From Balanoglossus misakiensis (lineage: Eukaryota > Hemichordata): DNA of 64,000 bases. Of this stretch, positions 50,921 to 64,000 are shown piece by piece. The translations under genes and the position numbers were made by a program. Within the stretch, counting starts at the first letter, position 1. Each line of letters starts with the position of its first letter. The notes below the pieces were generated by a model that worked only from the letters and a program-made list of their open reading frames with translations, was not told where the DNA came from and did not search any database. The DNA is taken from positions 10,478,001 to 10,542,000 of the forward strand of contig CM082577.2 of the NCBI GenBank assembly GCA_040954595.2. The letters are read 5' to 3'.

Positions 50921-51200
50921 TGTGGAATTCGCCTCTCGCTCACTGTTTAAGTTTTACAGGTTCGTCCTGGGCCAGTCTGTCTGCTGCGCAAGCGGTGTGT
51001 ATTTAGACAGCAATGTTTGGGTTCGTCGCTCTGTTTTCGCGACCGTCGCGTCGGTGACCTCTTTATGAAGCAATTCACGCGGTTTTTGTTCAGAGAGACA
51101 CCCGACCGCTTTTGTTCATCCCTGCGTGGTCATGTTGCGGTTATCCGTTCTCTTCGTCCGAACATAGCACAGCAGTGCTTTTTATGAGACATTCTTAGAG
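50921..51200 (+). promoter_or_regulatory. Candidate promoter and untranslated first exon
   Basis: A TATA-like word (ATATATACATG, about 50904-50914) is followed by CpG-containing sequence that ends in a strong donor consensus TTAGAG|GTAAGA at 51201. No open frame is required for a 5' UTR exon. Speculative; no transcript evidence. Confidence 0.2.
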
Positions 51201-53579
51201 GTAAGAACCCTAGGCCTCAGCGGGACATAGGACCCTGAACTCTGAGCACGATAGGAAAAAAAGGCCGCATTGGGAACTGCCGGAAAGCCCATGGCACGCC
51301 ACGTCACTCATTCACTGTGTCGTACCTTTGGCCTGGATTGCTGCCATGTTTTTTTCAGATCATGCCATTGCGTGGCTGTATTTTTTAACAACTTGAATCT
51401 GTGTGATTATTACTAGTAGTTGAAGTGTGATAGTAAAACCGTGCAAACATAAATCAAAAATGCGTGCTCTTTTTATGGTGTCCCAACAATGGCTAATGGT
51501 GCACGCCCGAGGTAGTTTAATAGTCCCAGCAAAAGGCTTGTCTACATAACAACGAGAATCAACATGCCCCTCGCTAGCTGCATTTCAACACTCTGTGGCC
51601 CCTTCTCTTTGCGATGCTAATGCCGAGTAGGCCACACAAAAAGCCTCCCTGAAGCCATCCACAAATAAAATTCCTCTCACAATCGCCCGGGCTTTGTTGT
51701 CGCTTGAATTGTCCATAGAAAAAGCTCTCTTCTGTCGGCTGACGGAAAGCGTGCCCACGACGAGAGGGTTTCGTGTCTCTCTCTCGCTCGGCGTGCTCTA
51801 AAAGCCCCTAGTGTATAGCGGCTCTGCATTCGTCGAAAACCGTGCCCTGCCAGACTCCCATAGTAGTAGGGGCTGGGTTGACTGTTTTAATGAGTATATA
51901 CACTGCGCCCAATATGGAGGCGAGTCTATCTTGAAACCCAGGCTCAGCTCGCTGGAACTGCACACTTCTTAGCGGGAGAGAACATCGAGGCATTTCTGGT
52001 TTTACGGGTCGTTTTATGAGTGGTTTATCGAACAGAAACGATCTTCGCTCTCTTAAGAACTCATTTGAGGCTAAATATTTCAACCGACAACACCTTGACT
52101 GTGTGTTTCTTCTCGGAAGATAACAGCTGCTCATAATTACAGAGGTAATGTCGCTTTTTCCCCTCTCTTACCCAATATGCTCAGACGGCACTAGTTTGAT
52201 TCCCTATAACGCGAGAGGAAAAATGGCGACGTGGTATCTGATTTGCCTCGGAGTGTACAATACTGCGTGGGTTTGATTGAGTCAGTGCAAACCGTAGGCT
52301 TATAAAGTTTAATGCCAATGATATTTTCATGTGTTTTGTCGGAATGTTGATGCATGCGTAACTCTTCTACACACGACATGTTGGCAGCAGTCCGCTGTTA
52401 ATCGACTACGGTGCGTTGACACCAATCTGGGGGGCTTTCTTTTTATTCGCCCGGCACCCCTGAAAACCTTTTCGCGTTATAGTGTTTTCGCATCGTAATC
52501 AACACGCGCACTGTGCCGTCTCCCGGATAGAAACTTCAACGTGATGGTCACAAGACGGCGGGTAGCCGGAGTACGGTATACTCGTAACGTTCATGATTCA
52601 CCGACAAAACGAGGGGGCTTGCAAATGTGCTCGACATTCGGCACACATTTTAAACCCTATTGACATTTTTTTTCTGTGCTTGGTACTTTTTGACAACACT
52701 TTCGAGTTTAGAATCTTTTATAATAATATATATTACCCACTTGCATGTGCGCACGATTCTGTCAGAAGGAAAGAATGATCCAAAGTGAATGAATAAACAC
52801 TGACTTTTAGAAGACGAATAAAGTAACTGGGCTCTTTTCAACGCGAACGCTAGACAAATCTTGTTAATCCGAGCGGTGCCCGGACGAGCTCTCCGTAAAC
52901 TCTGCGTAAACAACGGCGGACGAAGTCGGGCGTACTGCCATATGCAATAGCGTCAAAACTACAGCGAACAAAGCTAAACACCACCGTGTCCTGACACCAA
53001 AAAATGGCACTATTTGTATTTAACTGTTACACAGTTTTATTAAATGCATACCACACGTGGAACAAAAATAAACTCACCTCGTGTATGGGGTTGGGGCCTA
53101 CACTTATGATATCGAAATCATTGCATCGTGAACTGTCTTAGAACTTTCTGCTCTATTACGTACTCGCAATAATATTCTCATTTCCAAGGCCTGTTTATGG
53201 CAGCTGACCAGAGGCAGGACTTGCAAATACCGAGCCCGGTGCTTATACACACAATTAACTGTAATTTACGGGTAATTATCAAGCGGTTTACAGCTTAACG
53301 CGCAATCGTCGAAATTATCACAAATGCTAATTACGCGATAAGTGGTAGAGGGTTGATTTTGCGCTGTAAAACCCCGGCGATGTTTAACAATGCTCAAGCG
53401 AAATCTCTGAAGTAATAAGTCTGGCGTCATTTGTCAGTAACCGAGCCGAGGTTCGTGTTTTGCTGTTCAAGCAACCGACGATGGCCTTCAAGTTGTAAGT
53501 CGTTCAGATGTGATGTGCGGAGCCGAGATAAGGAGCGAAACGCTTTTCAGAGAATGTAAAAATTAGTTCGCGAAGTTCA

Positions 53580-53966
53580 GTTCGCAGTACGCCTGGTTTG
53601 AGGAGCAGGCGTGTCCGGGGCGATATTTAGTGAAATGCTAGAATGTGTGTCCGAACGACGGAGCTAAAACCTACTAACTGTAACTCCGAAACCGTGCAGA
53701 TTGACGCTTTTGCGTGCCTTCCTTGCGACTTGCTCCGCTTTTAGTGGCAGTGAACGGCTCCACCGCGCGATTGCACCGCCGCATGCGTGCACGTTCACTC
53801 ATAGACAAACATCTGCACACTTTCACCGCGCGTTCTCTGAACCCTCACCGCGCTCGCACGCCCAACGCCGGTCCATGCGCGCTGCTGTACGCCGTCGCCG
53901 CGTCGACCCATTGTGTTTGCCCGACAACACGTTGCTTGGTCTCGTCTGGTGAAAATTGAATTCGAG
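53580..53966 (+). promoter_or_regulatory. Candidate CpG-rich promoter/first exon
   Basis: Very CpG-dense stretch ending in GAATTCGAG|GTATGT at 53967, a good donor consensus. It could be an untranslated first exon of a gene outside the window. No known product. Confidence 0.25.
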
Positions 53967-53999
53967 GTATGTATCTTTCAGTTTCGCCCCGGCGCGGCG

Positions 54000-56900
54000 A
54001 CTCGACCTCTGGCGGGCTGTAAACCAAGCAGTGACGGTGTAGAACAGATAGACAGCCGTTGGCTCGTATACGATATGAGAAATACATGTATTCAGAAACG
54101 AGTGCAGACCGCCAGCGTATAGCGCGGCTTGTCTACACAGACTGTATGTCTACAAACGTGCATAACCGATGGGCCCAGCCTAACCGTCCGCCGCGACGAC
54201 CCGAAGAGTCCGGACGCTCCCGCTATAGGCTAATCTATCAGTATCCATTGTCCCGACTAACAAGAAACGCTTAAAACGGACATTTCTGCCTTTTGTTTAA
54301 TTAGACAGCCCATTATTAAAGACGGGTTCGCGCTGATAACCTATAATTCATGCAAGCTTTTTACGGCACCGTACTGCCAAGTTTGAAAATATCCGGGATA
54401 AAAGCAACGGCACACAAATTGATCGATCACTTCGCTGGATGTACTATCAGATTCTAATCTAAAAGACAGTGCTTGAAATGTTAGTCATAATATCATATTT
54501 ATGAAATTAGTTAAATTAGTATTAAGAATAACTCTGAAATATTGTTGACAGAAACATGTTTTTTTTTACTGGAATTGTATCACATAGATAGTATATATAT
54601 TGGTGTATATGGTTTTTCCATTGTGCTACTCGAAAACCTCAGAACTATATCGCGACCCACTATATACATGTACATGTAAATGTGGATTAGTATTCTCGCA
54701 GGGTGTAGTATACATCACAGAAAAGAAAAAAACAATACTGAAGGTTGTTTCAGTTGAAAATGAAAAGGCTCAGGGTTTTGTACCGGGCATCTCGACGAGA
54801 CACGTTTCATAAGCGTAATACACTGCACCCATATGTTTGTACAGCGGAGGGACTGTGTGGTAGAACTAGAACGGTTATATGTCCAGGAGGTGTGTGTATG
54901 TACAGGGGGATTTTTGTCAAAAGACATGGCCGAGGACATGACAGGCCTTTGTCTGCGAAGGCCCCGACGTGACAGAGTATTCACGCCGATTTCACTTTAA
55001 TAAGAAGCGAAACACGTTGTAAAACTTGAAGTGAAATGAGCTCGTGAACATGACGGCTTATGACGAACTGGCCCACTCCAATCAGGCGGCGACGTTCGTG
55101 CTGTCTCAATGCATTTGGATTTCGCGTGCATGAAGAGTGCGCCGTCAATACGGTTGTGCAGTCACTCGCGTTTAGCTATTTACGCGTTTCTCCCCGGGCT
55201 TTTTTTTTTTGGGGGGGGGGTTTCATGCCACGCCAAAGATGCATATCGGTGTTCTAAATAGCATCTATTAGATTGTGCGGAATCGCAGGATATATGACGA
55301 ACGCACACTTGCCTGGACTACATAGTTTATAACGTTGTAATACTTCACTGCCTATACCCTTAACCCTACGCAAGTGCTGTCTAGGGAGACATTTGAGTAA
55401 ATTATATACGCGTCACAAATAGGCCGGAATAAGACCCCGTATTTTGCGTGCACATTTTACTAAAAATGTACGGGTTGGATTCTTGATAAGTTAAAACAAA
55501 ACACCCACAAACAAACAACACAAAAAGCCCACTTGCAACGTCGTACCGTGCACCAGAAATGAGCTTATGCGATAGTCTGGTTTTTAATCTCCATTTTAAT
55601 GCCACATGTTTACGGTATCCGTTCTGGCGACGAGTGCGGGCACTATATATTCACGTGACGAGAAGCCGGGGATTTTCGCCGCATATACTCGCGCTTTTCA
55701 AAATGGTGGAGGGCGAAATTAAGAACGGAAGACGGAGAGAGAGCCTTGGAACTAATCAGCGATGGGGCGTAGATGGGATTTTAATAGGCGTTTGCCGTAA
55801 TGCACGCGGGGACCGCAGTGCCTTGTGTTTCAATGGTCGGATATCGCGGCGTCACAATGCATGTATAAGCCTTTTCTGGCACGTTACCCAGTGTACGAAC
55901 ATAACCTTGGAAAACTGACTGAAATCTGGGACCCGTTATTAATGGCTTAACCTATAATCGCTATCCCTGATATCTCCCCCCCCCCCCTCTTCATTTCTGT
56001 TTACTATGTGTTCAACCTATTCAGTTTTTGTCTCCTATTGGTTGCCGCATATACCGGTACACGGGCATCGAAAATCCTTTAGTTGTCCGCGAAGCGAGAA
56101 TTTGTTGAACACAGAACGCTACTGTGACGTGGACGAGGCGATGGCAGAAAGATATGCGAATTGCATCAACAGTTTAAACTTCAATTCGGCAGCAGTATAC
56201 AGCTGCAAAGTCTTTTTTTTTTCAAATGACCCTGATGGCGCGCAAAATCTACAGACCGCGTTTCTATACCACCCTATACAAGGCATTGCGATGACAACAA
56301 AAGTATGCCAAAAATAGCGCCGGTCCGGATTGCGTGTTGTTGACTGGTAATCCGGGAATTTACCAATTTAAGATATGCCGGTACGGAGTTCCCATTTGCG
56401 ATCTGGTTTGGTTTATCGCAGTGTTATGGCACTGTCTCGGTCTAATGAGGAATATGCCCCCACCCTCTCTCATCCCCCGGTCCCCAATTGGACGAGGAAG
56501 AATTCCAGCCAGATTTCTGAAGAAATCGTGTCGAATATCTTCAAATACACTCAAGTCAGCATCATTATCATATAGAGCGGCGTCATTGGTGTGGCCTAAC
56601 TATTGGAAACGCCTGTAAAACATATACACGTGTATTATTATCAGTGAAAAATTAATGCCCTTTTCTCCAACAAGACGTGAACCACATACATGTATTATAT
56701 AGAACAAGTCGTCCATAGCAGGCGCTGGCATGTGTCAATGAATTGTAGTCACGCGGCGTCGTGACACGACGGTCCAGGACAGTAGGCTACATAGGAAGGG
56801 GACAATATATTCCGGCAACAAAATGCGTAACCCCCCCCCCCCCCATATCATGCATGTTCTCCATCACAATTCAGTAACATACGTCAATCATGGACGAAAC

Positions 56901-58817
56901 AGACAAATATATTCACGCCACACGGATACAAGTGGGAGTTGTCGACGGGCGCTGCAACCGTGACGTTGGTACATACACGCGCGCGCGCACGCACGCGTGT
57001 ACGCGGAGCAAAAGGGTTGGCTTGCCCGGTTAAATGAGCTCCGTGTTGGTCCTTTACCTATTTCGGGTTTCGAGTGCACTGCGGCATACTTGAAACCGAC
57101 CAGGTCACGTGGACGCCACACCTCGCGCAGACGATGAACTCCATGACACAACCGGAAGAGCGGTTGACTTTGCCCCCTAACCTGCCTATTTATCTTCCGC
57201 CGACGTCTGTTTGAGTGTAATTTGCGAATCGTTGAGCGTGTCACTGGTCCCTTTTAAGTCTTTAACAGTGTTAAGTTCAGTGGTTCGCGTGGATGGCGAA
57301 ATCTTCAATAGCCGTCATTGGATTTTCCGGTGAACTGTATTATACAAAATTCTGTGAGTGGCCGAGGGGGGGGGGGGGGGGGGTCGTGCTGCAAATTCAC
57401 TCAGGAAGGTTTCTTTGTGGTCTAAAACGTTTGAGCAAATTAATAAAATTGTACAGTAGAAGAATATATTTTTAATTTAAAGTAGTTATAACGGAAAACC
57501 AGGAAAATTCAAATACATTGAAGGTGGATTACATTCTGATATTGAAAGTTACAGTATCACCCGGTCACGTCATGGAGTAGGGTCCAAGCGAAGCACAGTG
57601 TGCAACGGAAACAAGAAATTGTTTCAGCTATAGAACGCAACTCAAGGAATGGGAAATCACCATGCAACAACGACACACCGGTTCTGTACATGTCACCGCA
57701 CAGCCAATGTATGCACAGCCCAGTCAACACCTGTACTCGGACAGATGGCCCCCTCCATCCGCAATTTCGTGTACGTCATTGAACAAGTAGAATGTATGCG
57801 TGAGAAAGAACCAGCGTTTGTGCAGCATTCGAGTCCAGTTGAAAAACATTTAACAGCAAAACACAGTGTCAACCATTTCATATTTAGTGATGAGTCGTTT
57901 TTCACGAAAAGCCAATGTCTGATCAAATTAATGGAACGATACCTAATAATCTTAACACCCTCTCTATGATTGGAATCAGCGAGACTGATTTTTAACAGAA
58001 CGCATCCCCTTCCTGGCTAGTAATTTTATACTTTTTAACCACAGAAACGAGTGGAGCTGTTGTCTTCTGTGTACATCCGTTCAAATTTCCAAGCCCATAT
58101 CGACTGTTCATTAATAGTGCGAACACCGTGTCAGTTGACAACTTGCGTTACGGTTTCAACAGACTCCGACGATCGAATAAAACGGAATTTCGAGGAATGC
58201 AATTTCAAACTCGCTTACCGATCAACGAAACAAATGGAGCCAAATCTTCCCCATGAAATGCAAAATATGCGTATCACTTTGTATTGGTCTTGTAATTTGT
58301 ACCCCCATTTTTTTCCGCTCCAAATGTGGAAAGGTCATTTACACATGCCACATATTCAACGGATGATATAAACGATATTCAGTAAAAAAAACACACCTTT
58401 ACACCGCTTATTTCCCGGGGACAACGAGTTTAATGTCATTTATGGGGAATTCTTTTTTCGTCATATACGCGTGCTTGGAAGAATAACGTACGGTATAATT
58501 GAGCATTAGACCATACTTAGTATTAGAACATAGACATAGAGAACACTAGGGGCACACCATAGCAGATGCATGTATTGATATACGAGGATCCAGCCTGGAA
58601 GTATGTCATTTCTTTGCTTTTCTGTAAATCCTGATGTGTTTTCCTAATTTATGGTGATAAAAATCGATACGCTCAAATGCGGAATGGGCATCTTTGTTGA
58701 AATGCGGTTCTTCTGGTATGTGTGACGTCTTTGCCTAAATTAAAATTTGAAAAATTAAACAGAAATGCGATGTATATATGCATCTCCGTCTGATTTTAAT
58801 CAGATTGTTTTAATCAG
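54000..58817. other. Intergenic region, no gene seen
   Basis: CpG-rich unique sequence with homopolymer runs: T then G at about 55200-55220, C at about 55977-55987 and 56829-56844, G at about 57366-57382. No exon chain could be built. Confidence 0.55.
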
Positions 58818-58959
58818 ATGTATGTATGTATGTATGTATGTATGTATGTATGTATGTATGTATGTATGTATGTATGTATGTATGTATGTATGTATGTATG
58901 TATGTATGTATGTATGTATGTATGTATGTATGTATGTATGTATGTATGTATGTATGTAT
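58818..58959. repeat. GTAT tetranucleotide microsatellite, about 140 bp
   Basis: Pure TATG/GTAT units. This is the reverse complement of the ATAC unit at 44703-44895, so the two arrays form an inverted pair 14 kb apart. Confidence 0.97.
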
Positions 58960-59558
58960 TAGTAAGCGAGTGTAGTACACACAAAGAAACGTTCAGTTGC
59001 TTCTCGATCATAACATTATGGATTGGACCCATTGCAGAAGTGGAAGGGTATTTTTTTCCCTTCAAGTTCTCATCTCTTCAGCGGCATCCTTCCTGTTATT
59101 CTAGAGAGTCGGAGGCAATGGCGGGTGAATGCACGCAATTTGGCATGCGTCGAACTTGTGAGACCGTTGCCACGACGACCGATTTGTGCGAAAGCCCGTG
59201 TTTCTGTGCCGTGCCACGAACGTTTAGCATAATCTTTGTCCGATATGGCCGCCGTGGCTCTGAATGAGTCGAGAGCACCCGCGCTCTATAGTATTTGCAC
59301 TTTGAAATGTGGGGGTCGTCCCATCACCTACGCAGCGTGTGGTTTATTAATAATTCTTTCCGATTGCCAATAAAAGTGTTCGTGAGAGGGAACGAGGGCG
59401 CGTGGAATAACTGCGCCCTGCTTACAAACATTTTGACCATCAAGTTTGAATTAAAAATCCCCTTCGCCGCCGCGTTGCCCTGGTGAACGTGGATGTTGTG
59501 AGCGCTGTTGCTTCTGTCCTTCTGCTGGGTGTCACGACGCAGTCCCGGTGTAAGTGAT

Positions 59559-59590
59559 GTTGTGTGTGTGTGTGTGTGCGTGCGTGCGTG
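59559..59590. repeat. GT dinucleotide microsatellite
   Basis: About 11 GT units passing into GCGTGCGTGCGT. Confidence 0.9.
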
Positions 59591-61859
59591 TACGCGATGA
59601 TTCGTGTTGCTTTGATTTAAAGGTCCGGCTCTGATGAAAGAATTCAGCACGGAAGCTTTGCCGGGCGCAATCGAATAACTCGACAATTCTCCACCGACTG
59701 TTCTACTTTTATTGCGCCGTAATCCAAGCAACATACGGTACAGCTCAGGGAAATCACAGAGGCTATATACCAGTGTAACCGATACGAGTGCGTTTTTTAA
59801 GAGTACATGGTTTCTCGTTATTACAGGGCGCAAGGCGCGCGGACACCAAAAATAAATCGCGCCCATCTGCATGAAAATGAAATAATAAATAAATGTACAT
59901 CAGAGCTTTGAGACGCTTCTGAATCTCGCACGGCAGAGTAATGTGTTTCGCTAGCTCCCTCAGGGATGTCTAAATCTGCAGGACAAAGCATTCATTTTCC
60001 CCGCCGAAAAAAAAATCTGTATGCATTTAGATCAACAGGATACGCGGGTTATAGCCGTTTGCTTTTTAACGTCCCACTCCCCCTGCTTGTGTTCTCATTA
60101 CAACCAAGCTGAGATCTCTACTCACTGCCGGCGTTAATTTTTCGATTAAAATGCAAATATTAATTGCGATCTGTTATTTAAAAAAAAGTTTGTTCCGTGT
60201 CTTACGTCACATGCGTAAAGACCGTGTATGCATTTTATTTATTAAAACAACGAGTACTTCGTGTTTTTTTGTCTGTGAATAGATTTATTGGAACAAGTAG
60301 TGCTCTGTGTTTTGTGAGTGGTGTCGACTATACCAGTGATGGTGGATCCCGAGAGAAACGGTGGCGGCTGGTAGGGCAATAGATGCAAAAGTCCGTATAT
60401 CCTTCTTTTACATGTACCTGCTGTTTAAGAAATTTCACTCCGCAAAAATCTGAAGGTCATGAGTTACAGAGATAAAGGGCACTCACAGACAACGCATGCC
60501 TACACTGCTGTTATTTGGATAAACATGCAATTAATTTTATATTGACGAAAAAAAAATATTATGCGTACATCGCCCTAGATTTTTTCTCGAAATATTGAAA
60601 AAAAATAGTCCGTCATTTGGGTATATGTTGAAACTGTCAGGTCTAATATACCTGAAATGGGCGATTAGTCAGAAGCGATGGGCGTAGGCGATGCTGTTCC
60701 ATTTGCTCCAAACGCCTGGATAACACGTATCACCTACAAGTCTAATTTCGCGTCGAGAATCCCGCGCTTTCCGTCCTTGTAACCGTGGTAACAGCGTGTG
60801 CAAACATTAAAGTAATAACTTGGGCTCTACGAGGCTCACGCAGTATCGCCGTGCGGAATATCGGGCACCGCGATGGGACGCGCACGGCCCCCCGAAGAGG
60901 TGAAATGGGAAGGAGTGGAGGGGATTTTGCACGAACCACGTTCTTCCGCTTGTTATTTGCTTGCCGTCTTACATATATTTAATAATCGGGGAGTAGAATG
61001 GGCCTTGTAATGTTGCTGTTTAGTGACGCGTCCTTGGCGCGCGAACGACAAGCTCGGTCCAAGTCCGCCACGTATACTATACGCCCGGCGTGTCGTCGGG
61101 AACAGCGGACATAATATGTTGCCGAACGCAGACGGAAAACAAAAACAGACCGTTCCAAGGTTGAGTTGTTAGTCTCGAGCGGGTTAATTGTAAAAATGAG
61201 TCGCGTATACATACAGCCATGATCATGAATGGCGAAAAAAACGGGATGGTTTTCTGTGCAGAGATACAAAGAAAGGCCTGATGGTTTGATAAACTGGTGA
61301 TTGTGCATAAAGGTTTAGACATATATAGTTGGGGCATACATATATATACACTATACAGCTGAAATTCAAATTCACCACAGCTATAGTGTAATACATCTCC
61401 CGGAATCGCTGTCCTATCATTTCCCGTGCAATTTCCAGCCTGCATGCGGACTCCTGATCTCGACAGGGCAATTTTGATGTAGGAACATGTCAGGAAAATA
61501 TTCGCGCACTTTTGTACTGGCGATATATTTGAAAGTGGGCGGGGATATGTGTGAAAGGGTAGGCCGATGTGCCAACGAGCTCGGTTAGCGCAACTCAACT
61601 GTGTTCATGTGACAGTGAGCGCTAATTAGACCGAGCGAGCAAGCGAGCGATCAATGTGATCGTCCCTCGCAAGGCCTGCCATTGTGAGCGAACCGGGGTC
61701 GACCCCGCCAGCCAATCGCGAGGGGCATCACTGGTTGAAAAACGTTCAGTTTTCCTATATGTATGCCGTCCGTTGATTTATTCGCCGTCCCTGTCATGTT
61801 AATGCTGTGCATTACACTCGTTGCTATCACTTCCTCGCGGCCAGAATGAGTTTATATCC

Positions 61860-61882
61860 ATGGCGACGGCCGAGGCACTACG
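61860..61882 (+). other. Candidate short first coding exon
   Basis: ATCCATGGCG fits a strong Kozak context; the frame ATG GCG ACG GCC GAG GCA CTA CG ends directly at a perfect donor GTAAGT (61883). Only seven complete codons, so this could be chance. An overlapping upstream ATG at about 61846 uses another frame to the same donor. Confidence 0.2.
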
Positions 61883-64000
61883 GTAAGTGAGAGTGACTGA
61901 TCTGCGTATCGGGGAAAAGTTAAACGCGGCGCGCCGGTGCCTGCGCGCGTACACAGCCGTGGGTCCGTCCCACTGTGGACGTTCAAGACAATCCATTATG
62001 GTGAAAAAAGTAGCGGTCGACCGGCTGATGTGCTCCCTTTTCACTGTGAACTTCCGTCGTTTTAGTAACATGCACAATTGTCAACACAGCCGACAAGAAA
62101 TGGGCCGAGGGTTTTTGCTTTTCCATGACTAGCCGTCGTGGTAAAATTTTAATGGAACACACATTAATTAAACACGCATTCTGTGGGACGTTGGCCTATG
62201 GACGCTTTGTATGTGGGTAAATCGGCCTATGACTCACGCTTGGTTTCAAGTTGGGGTAAACACGCACCCGATTTGCATTGAGAACTGCAGGACACACTGC
62301 AAATATTTGGCGGGAATTTGCTGAGCGTTTTAACTGCATTCCTCCTTTGATTTTCTGACTCATTCCCTCGCGGCTAAACGGTATTTCTGGACAACACTCA
62401 CCCGCGAGAGACAAAAAAAAAAAAAAAAAACGGCGCTACCAGCACAGTCGTTTAACGACGCGTCGCTTCGATGGGAGGGCCCAGATCGATTTAGAAACAC
62501 ATTAGTTTTATCCGTGTAGGACCCGTCAACGGACGATTCAGAGATCGTATTCCGGAAGAAAATAAGTTCCCCTTTTCTCGGAACGGATGATAAGTTTAGT
62601 TCACTCGGCATTGTCCTTCTTGAGCACCGAAGTTTTAAAAGAAGAAAACACGTCGCGCCGAGTTTACAACGAGTGTATTTTTTTCAGGGCGGAATTCAAA
62701 ATAAACCTTAACAGCTATAGGTGACAGCTTTTTAAACCGCGGAGCCCACTGCAAAATCTTGGCAACACAGAAACGAATGAGTGAATGACACCTTTCGACG
62801 AACTATGCGATCGCGTGATTGCGGACCCACTATTTTGCGTTCCCCCCTTTCAGTGTGGATACTGGGTAGAGCAATTGACTCGTGCTGTAATACAGAGGCG
62901 GCGATCCGTTTCAATTATGCCCAAAGACCCCGGGCGTCGTGGGACAAAAACTGGACAGGATATTCAGTGACAGGGGTGGGCAAGAATGGAATTACCCAAC
63001 CTCGAGAACTCAAAAGAAGAGAAAGTGGAGTTACTTCCACGCCGCATTTTGAATCCACGAAGAATAAAAACTCTAAATGTGCTCCTATCCTCGAAACAGA
63101 AAGTTTCACTTCTCTGACAGGAGGGTGCGAAATAAAACTTCCCGTTACTGTATTGTTCGCAGGACTGCCCTACCCCTCTAAATCAGCTGATCCTGACACA
63201 CGCACCATCGAACTCGCTCGTTGACAATCAATGCGTGTCTTCATAGACTAGGGGGTCTTGAAACCGACGGACCATTATTCTAAATAATTGATAAGGGTTT
63301 TGTCTGGGCCAATCAGCGCGCTGTTTACTTTGTACAGACAGTAGTGTGGTACAATGCAAGCAATGCAATGTGCAGCGATAAAAACCACACCACTAGCCAC
63401 AGTGGCCTAAGAAAATGCAACATGTGCTGTAGCCAGCATCAATCACACATCAAATGATCTCATTCTTTCGGACTCTTACGGATTTATCCCACCAGAGCGA
63501 TCTCCGACACAGACCACGCCATACCTCGTAAGTATATACATGTCGTTTGGTTTGGATCGTACAGCGAAAATCTCTCGGCGTTGGACACACAGCTCTACGT
63601 ACTTTGTGAACTGATTTTGAAGTTCTTCCCGGAGTCGAGTTTGACGTGCGTTGTATGTACACCCTTCACGCACGGAGCCCGCTTCGAAATGTTTTCGACT
63701 TTGTCGATTCGGAGGTGGCTGTCACGAGGGCCTTGGTAATTTTTCCGCCCCTTTCGAGCGACTGTCAGTTCCCTGGTGTCCACCGATTGAGCGGATTTCT
63801 CGAGAGGCGGCAGATTTCGGCTTCGGTTGCGTCGTCGTCGTTACATTTCGCGAAGCCCTTGTCCAGTGTGTGTCACTAGGGCTGTGTTCGCGGCGTTGCG
63901 GGCAAAAACAAACACGTCGTTGTACTGAGGACGTCCGCCATGATGTGTGAATATCCTTTACAATTTTCTCTCGGCCTGGAGACGATAACTGAGTGTCCAT

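Larger units (their letters stand above)
58960..64000. other. CpG-rich region, no gene established
   Basis: It contains a GT microsatellite (about 59559-59590), a poly-A run (about 62410-62430) and an octamer-like ATGCAAAT at 60151. A possible first coding exon is at 61860-61882. No family resemblance in any open frame. Confidence 0.5.

Noticed and set aside
58814-59267. Long open frames at the second tetranucleotide array
   Set aside because: Same artefact, from the GTAT microsatellite.
62781-63224. 147-codon open frame
   Set aside because: No recognisable domain, low-quality composition, no splice context; likely chance in CpG-rich DNA with few stops.
1-64000. Transfer RNA or ribosomal RNA genes
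   Set aside because: I found no convincing A/B box pair with a cloverleaf, nor any rRNA-like stretch.

Overview
This is a eukaryotic, animal genomic window. Long introns with GT..AG borders, interspersed foldback elements, tetranucleotide microsatellites and a six-transmembrane-repeat ion channel all point to a bilaterian. The channel sequence looks invertebrate, and the repeats (TACATGTA-type and TAGGCCTA-type words, snap-back elements) suggest a marine lophotrochozoan or ambulacrarian. The species cannot be fixed from the sequence alone.

Positions 922-33482 (+) hold the 3' two thirds of one gene, a T-type (low-voltage-activated, Cav3) calcium channel alpha1 subunit, homologous to vertebrate CACNA1G/H/I. 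I could chain 27 coding exons whose phases all agree, giving about 1510 residues from domain II S3/S4 to the stop codon. The order is domain II S4, pore and S6 (922-2953); II-III linker (4862-11571); domain III (12472-15390); domain IV (18721-24235); and cytoplasmic tail (24932-33482). Domain I and domain II S1-S3 lie upstream of the window. The visible pore-filter acids are E (domain II), D (domain III) and D (domain IV), as expected for the EEDD filter of Cav3 channels.

The most interesting item is in the intron between the domain IV S4 exon and the S4-S5 exon. A second, diverged copy of the S4-S5 exon sits at 21575-21645. It has the same 71-bp length, the same phases and good splice sites, and 10 of its 24 residues match the usual copy at 22202-22272. 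Since 71 is not a multiple of 3, using both would break the frame. The pair therefore has the signature of mutually exclusive exons that would swap the domain IV voltage-sensor-to-gate coupler.

The tail exons add a triplicated Cys-Pro-x-His motif, a PPxY motif and a C terminus resembling a class III PDZ ligand. From 33483 to about 36-37 kb is a probable 3' UTR with several AATAAA signals. From about 37 kb to 64 kb I find no convincing gene. That region is visibly richer in CpG and contains hairpin elements, tandem duplications, two complementary ATAC/GTAT microsatellites, and a few possible upstream exons or promoters of an unseen neighbour. CpG-rich patches inside the otherwise CpG-poor gene body coincide with apparent mobile-element insertions.
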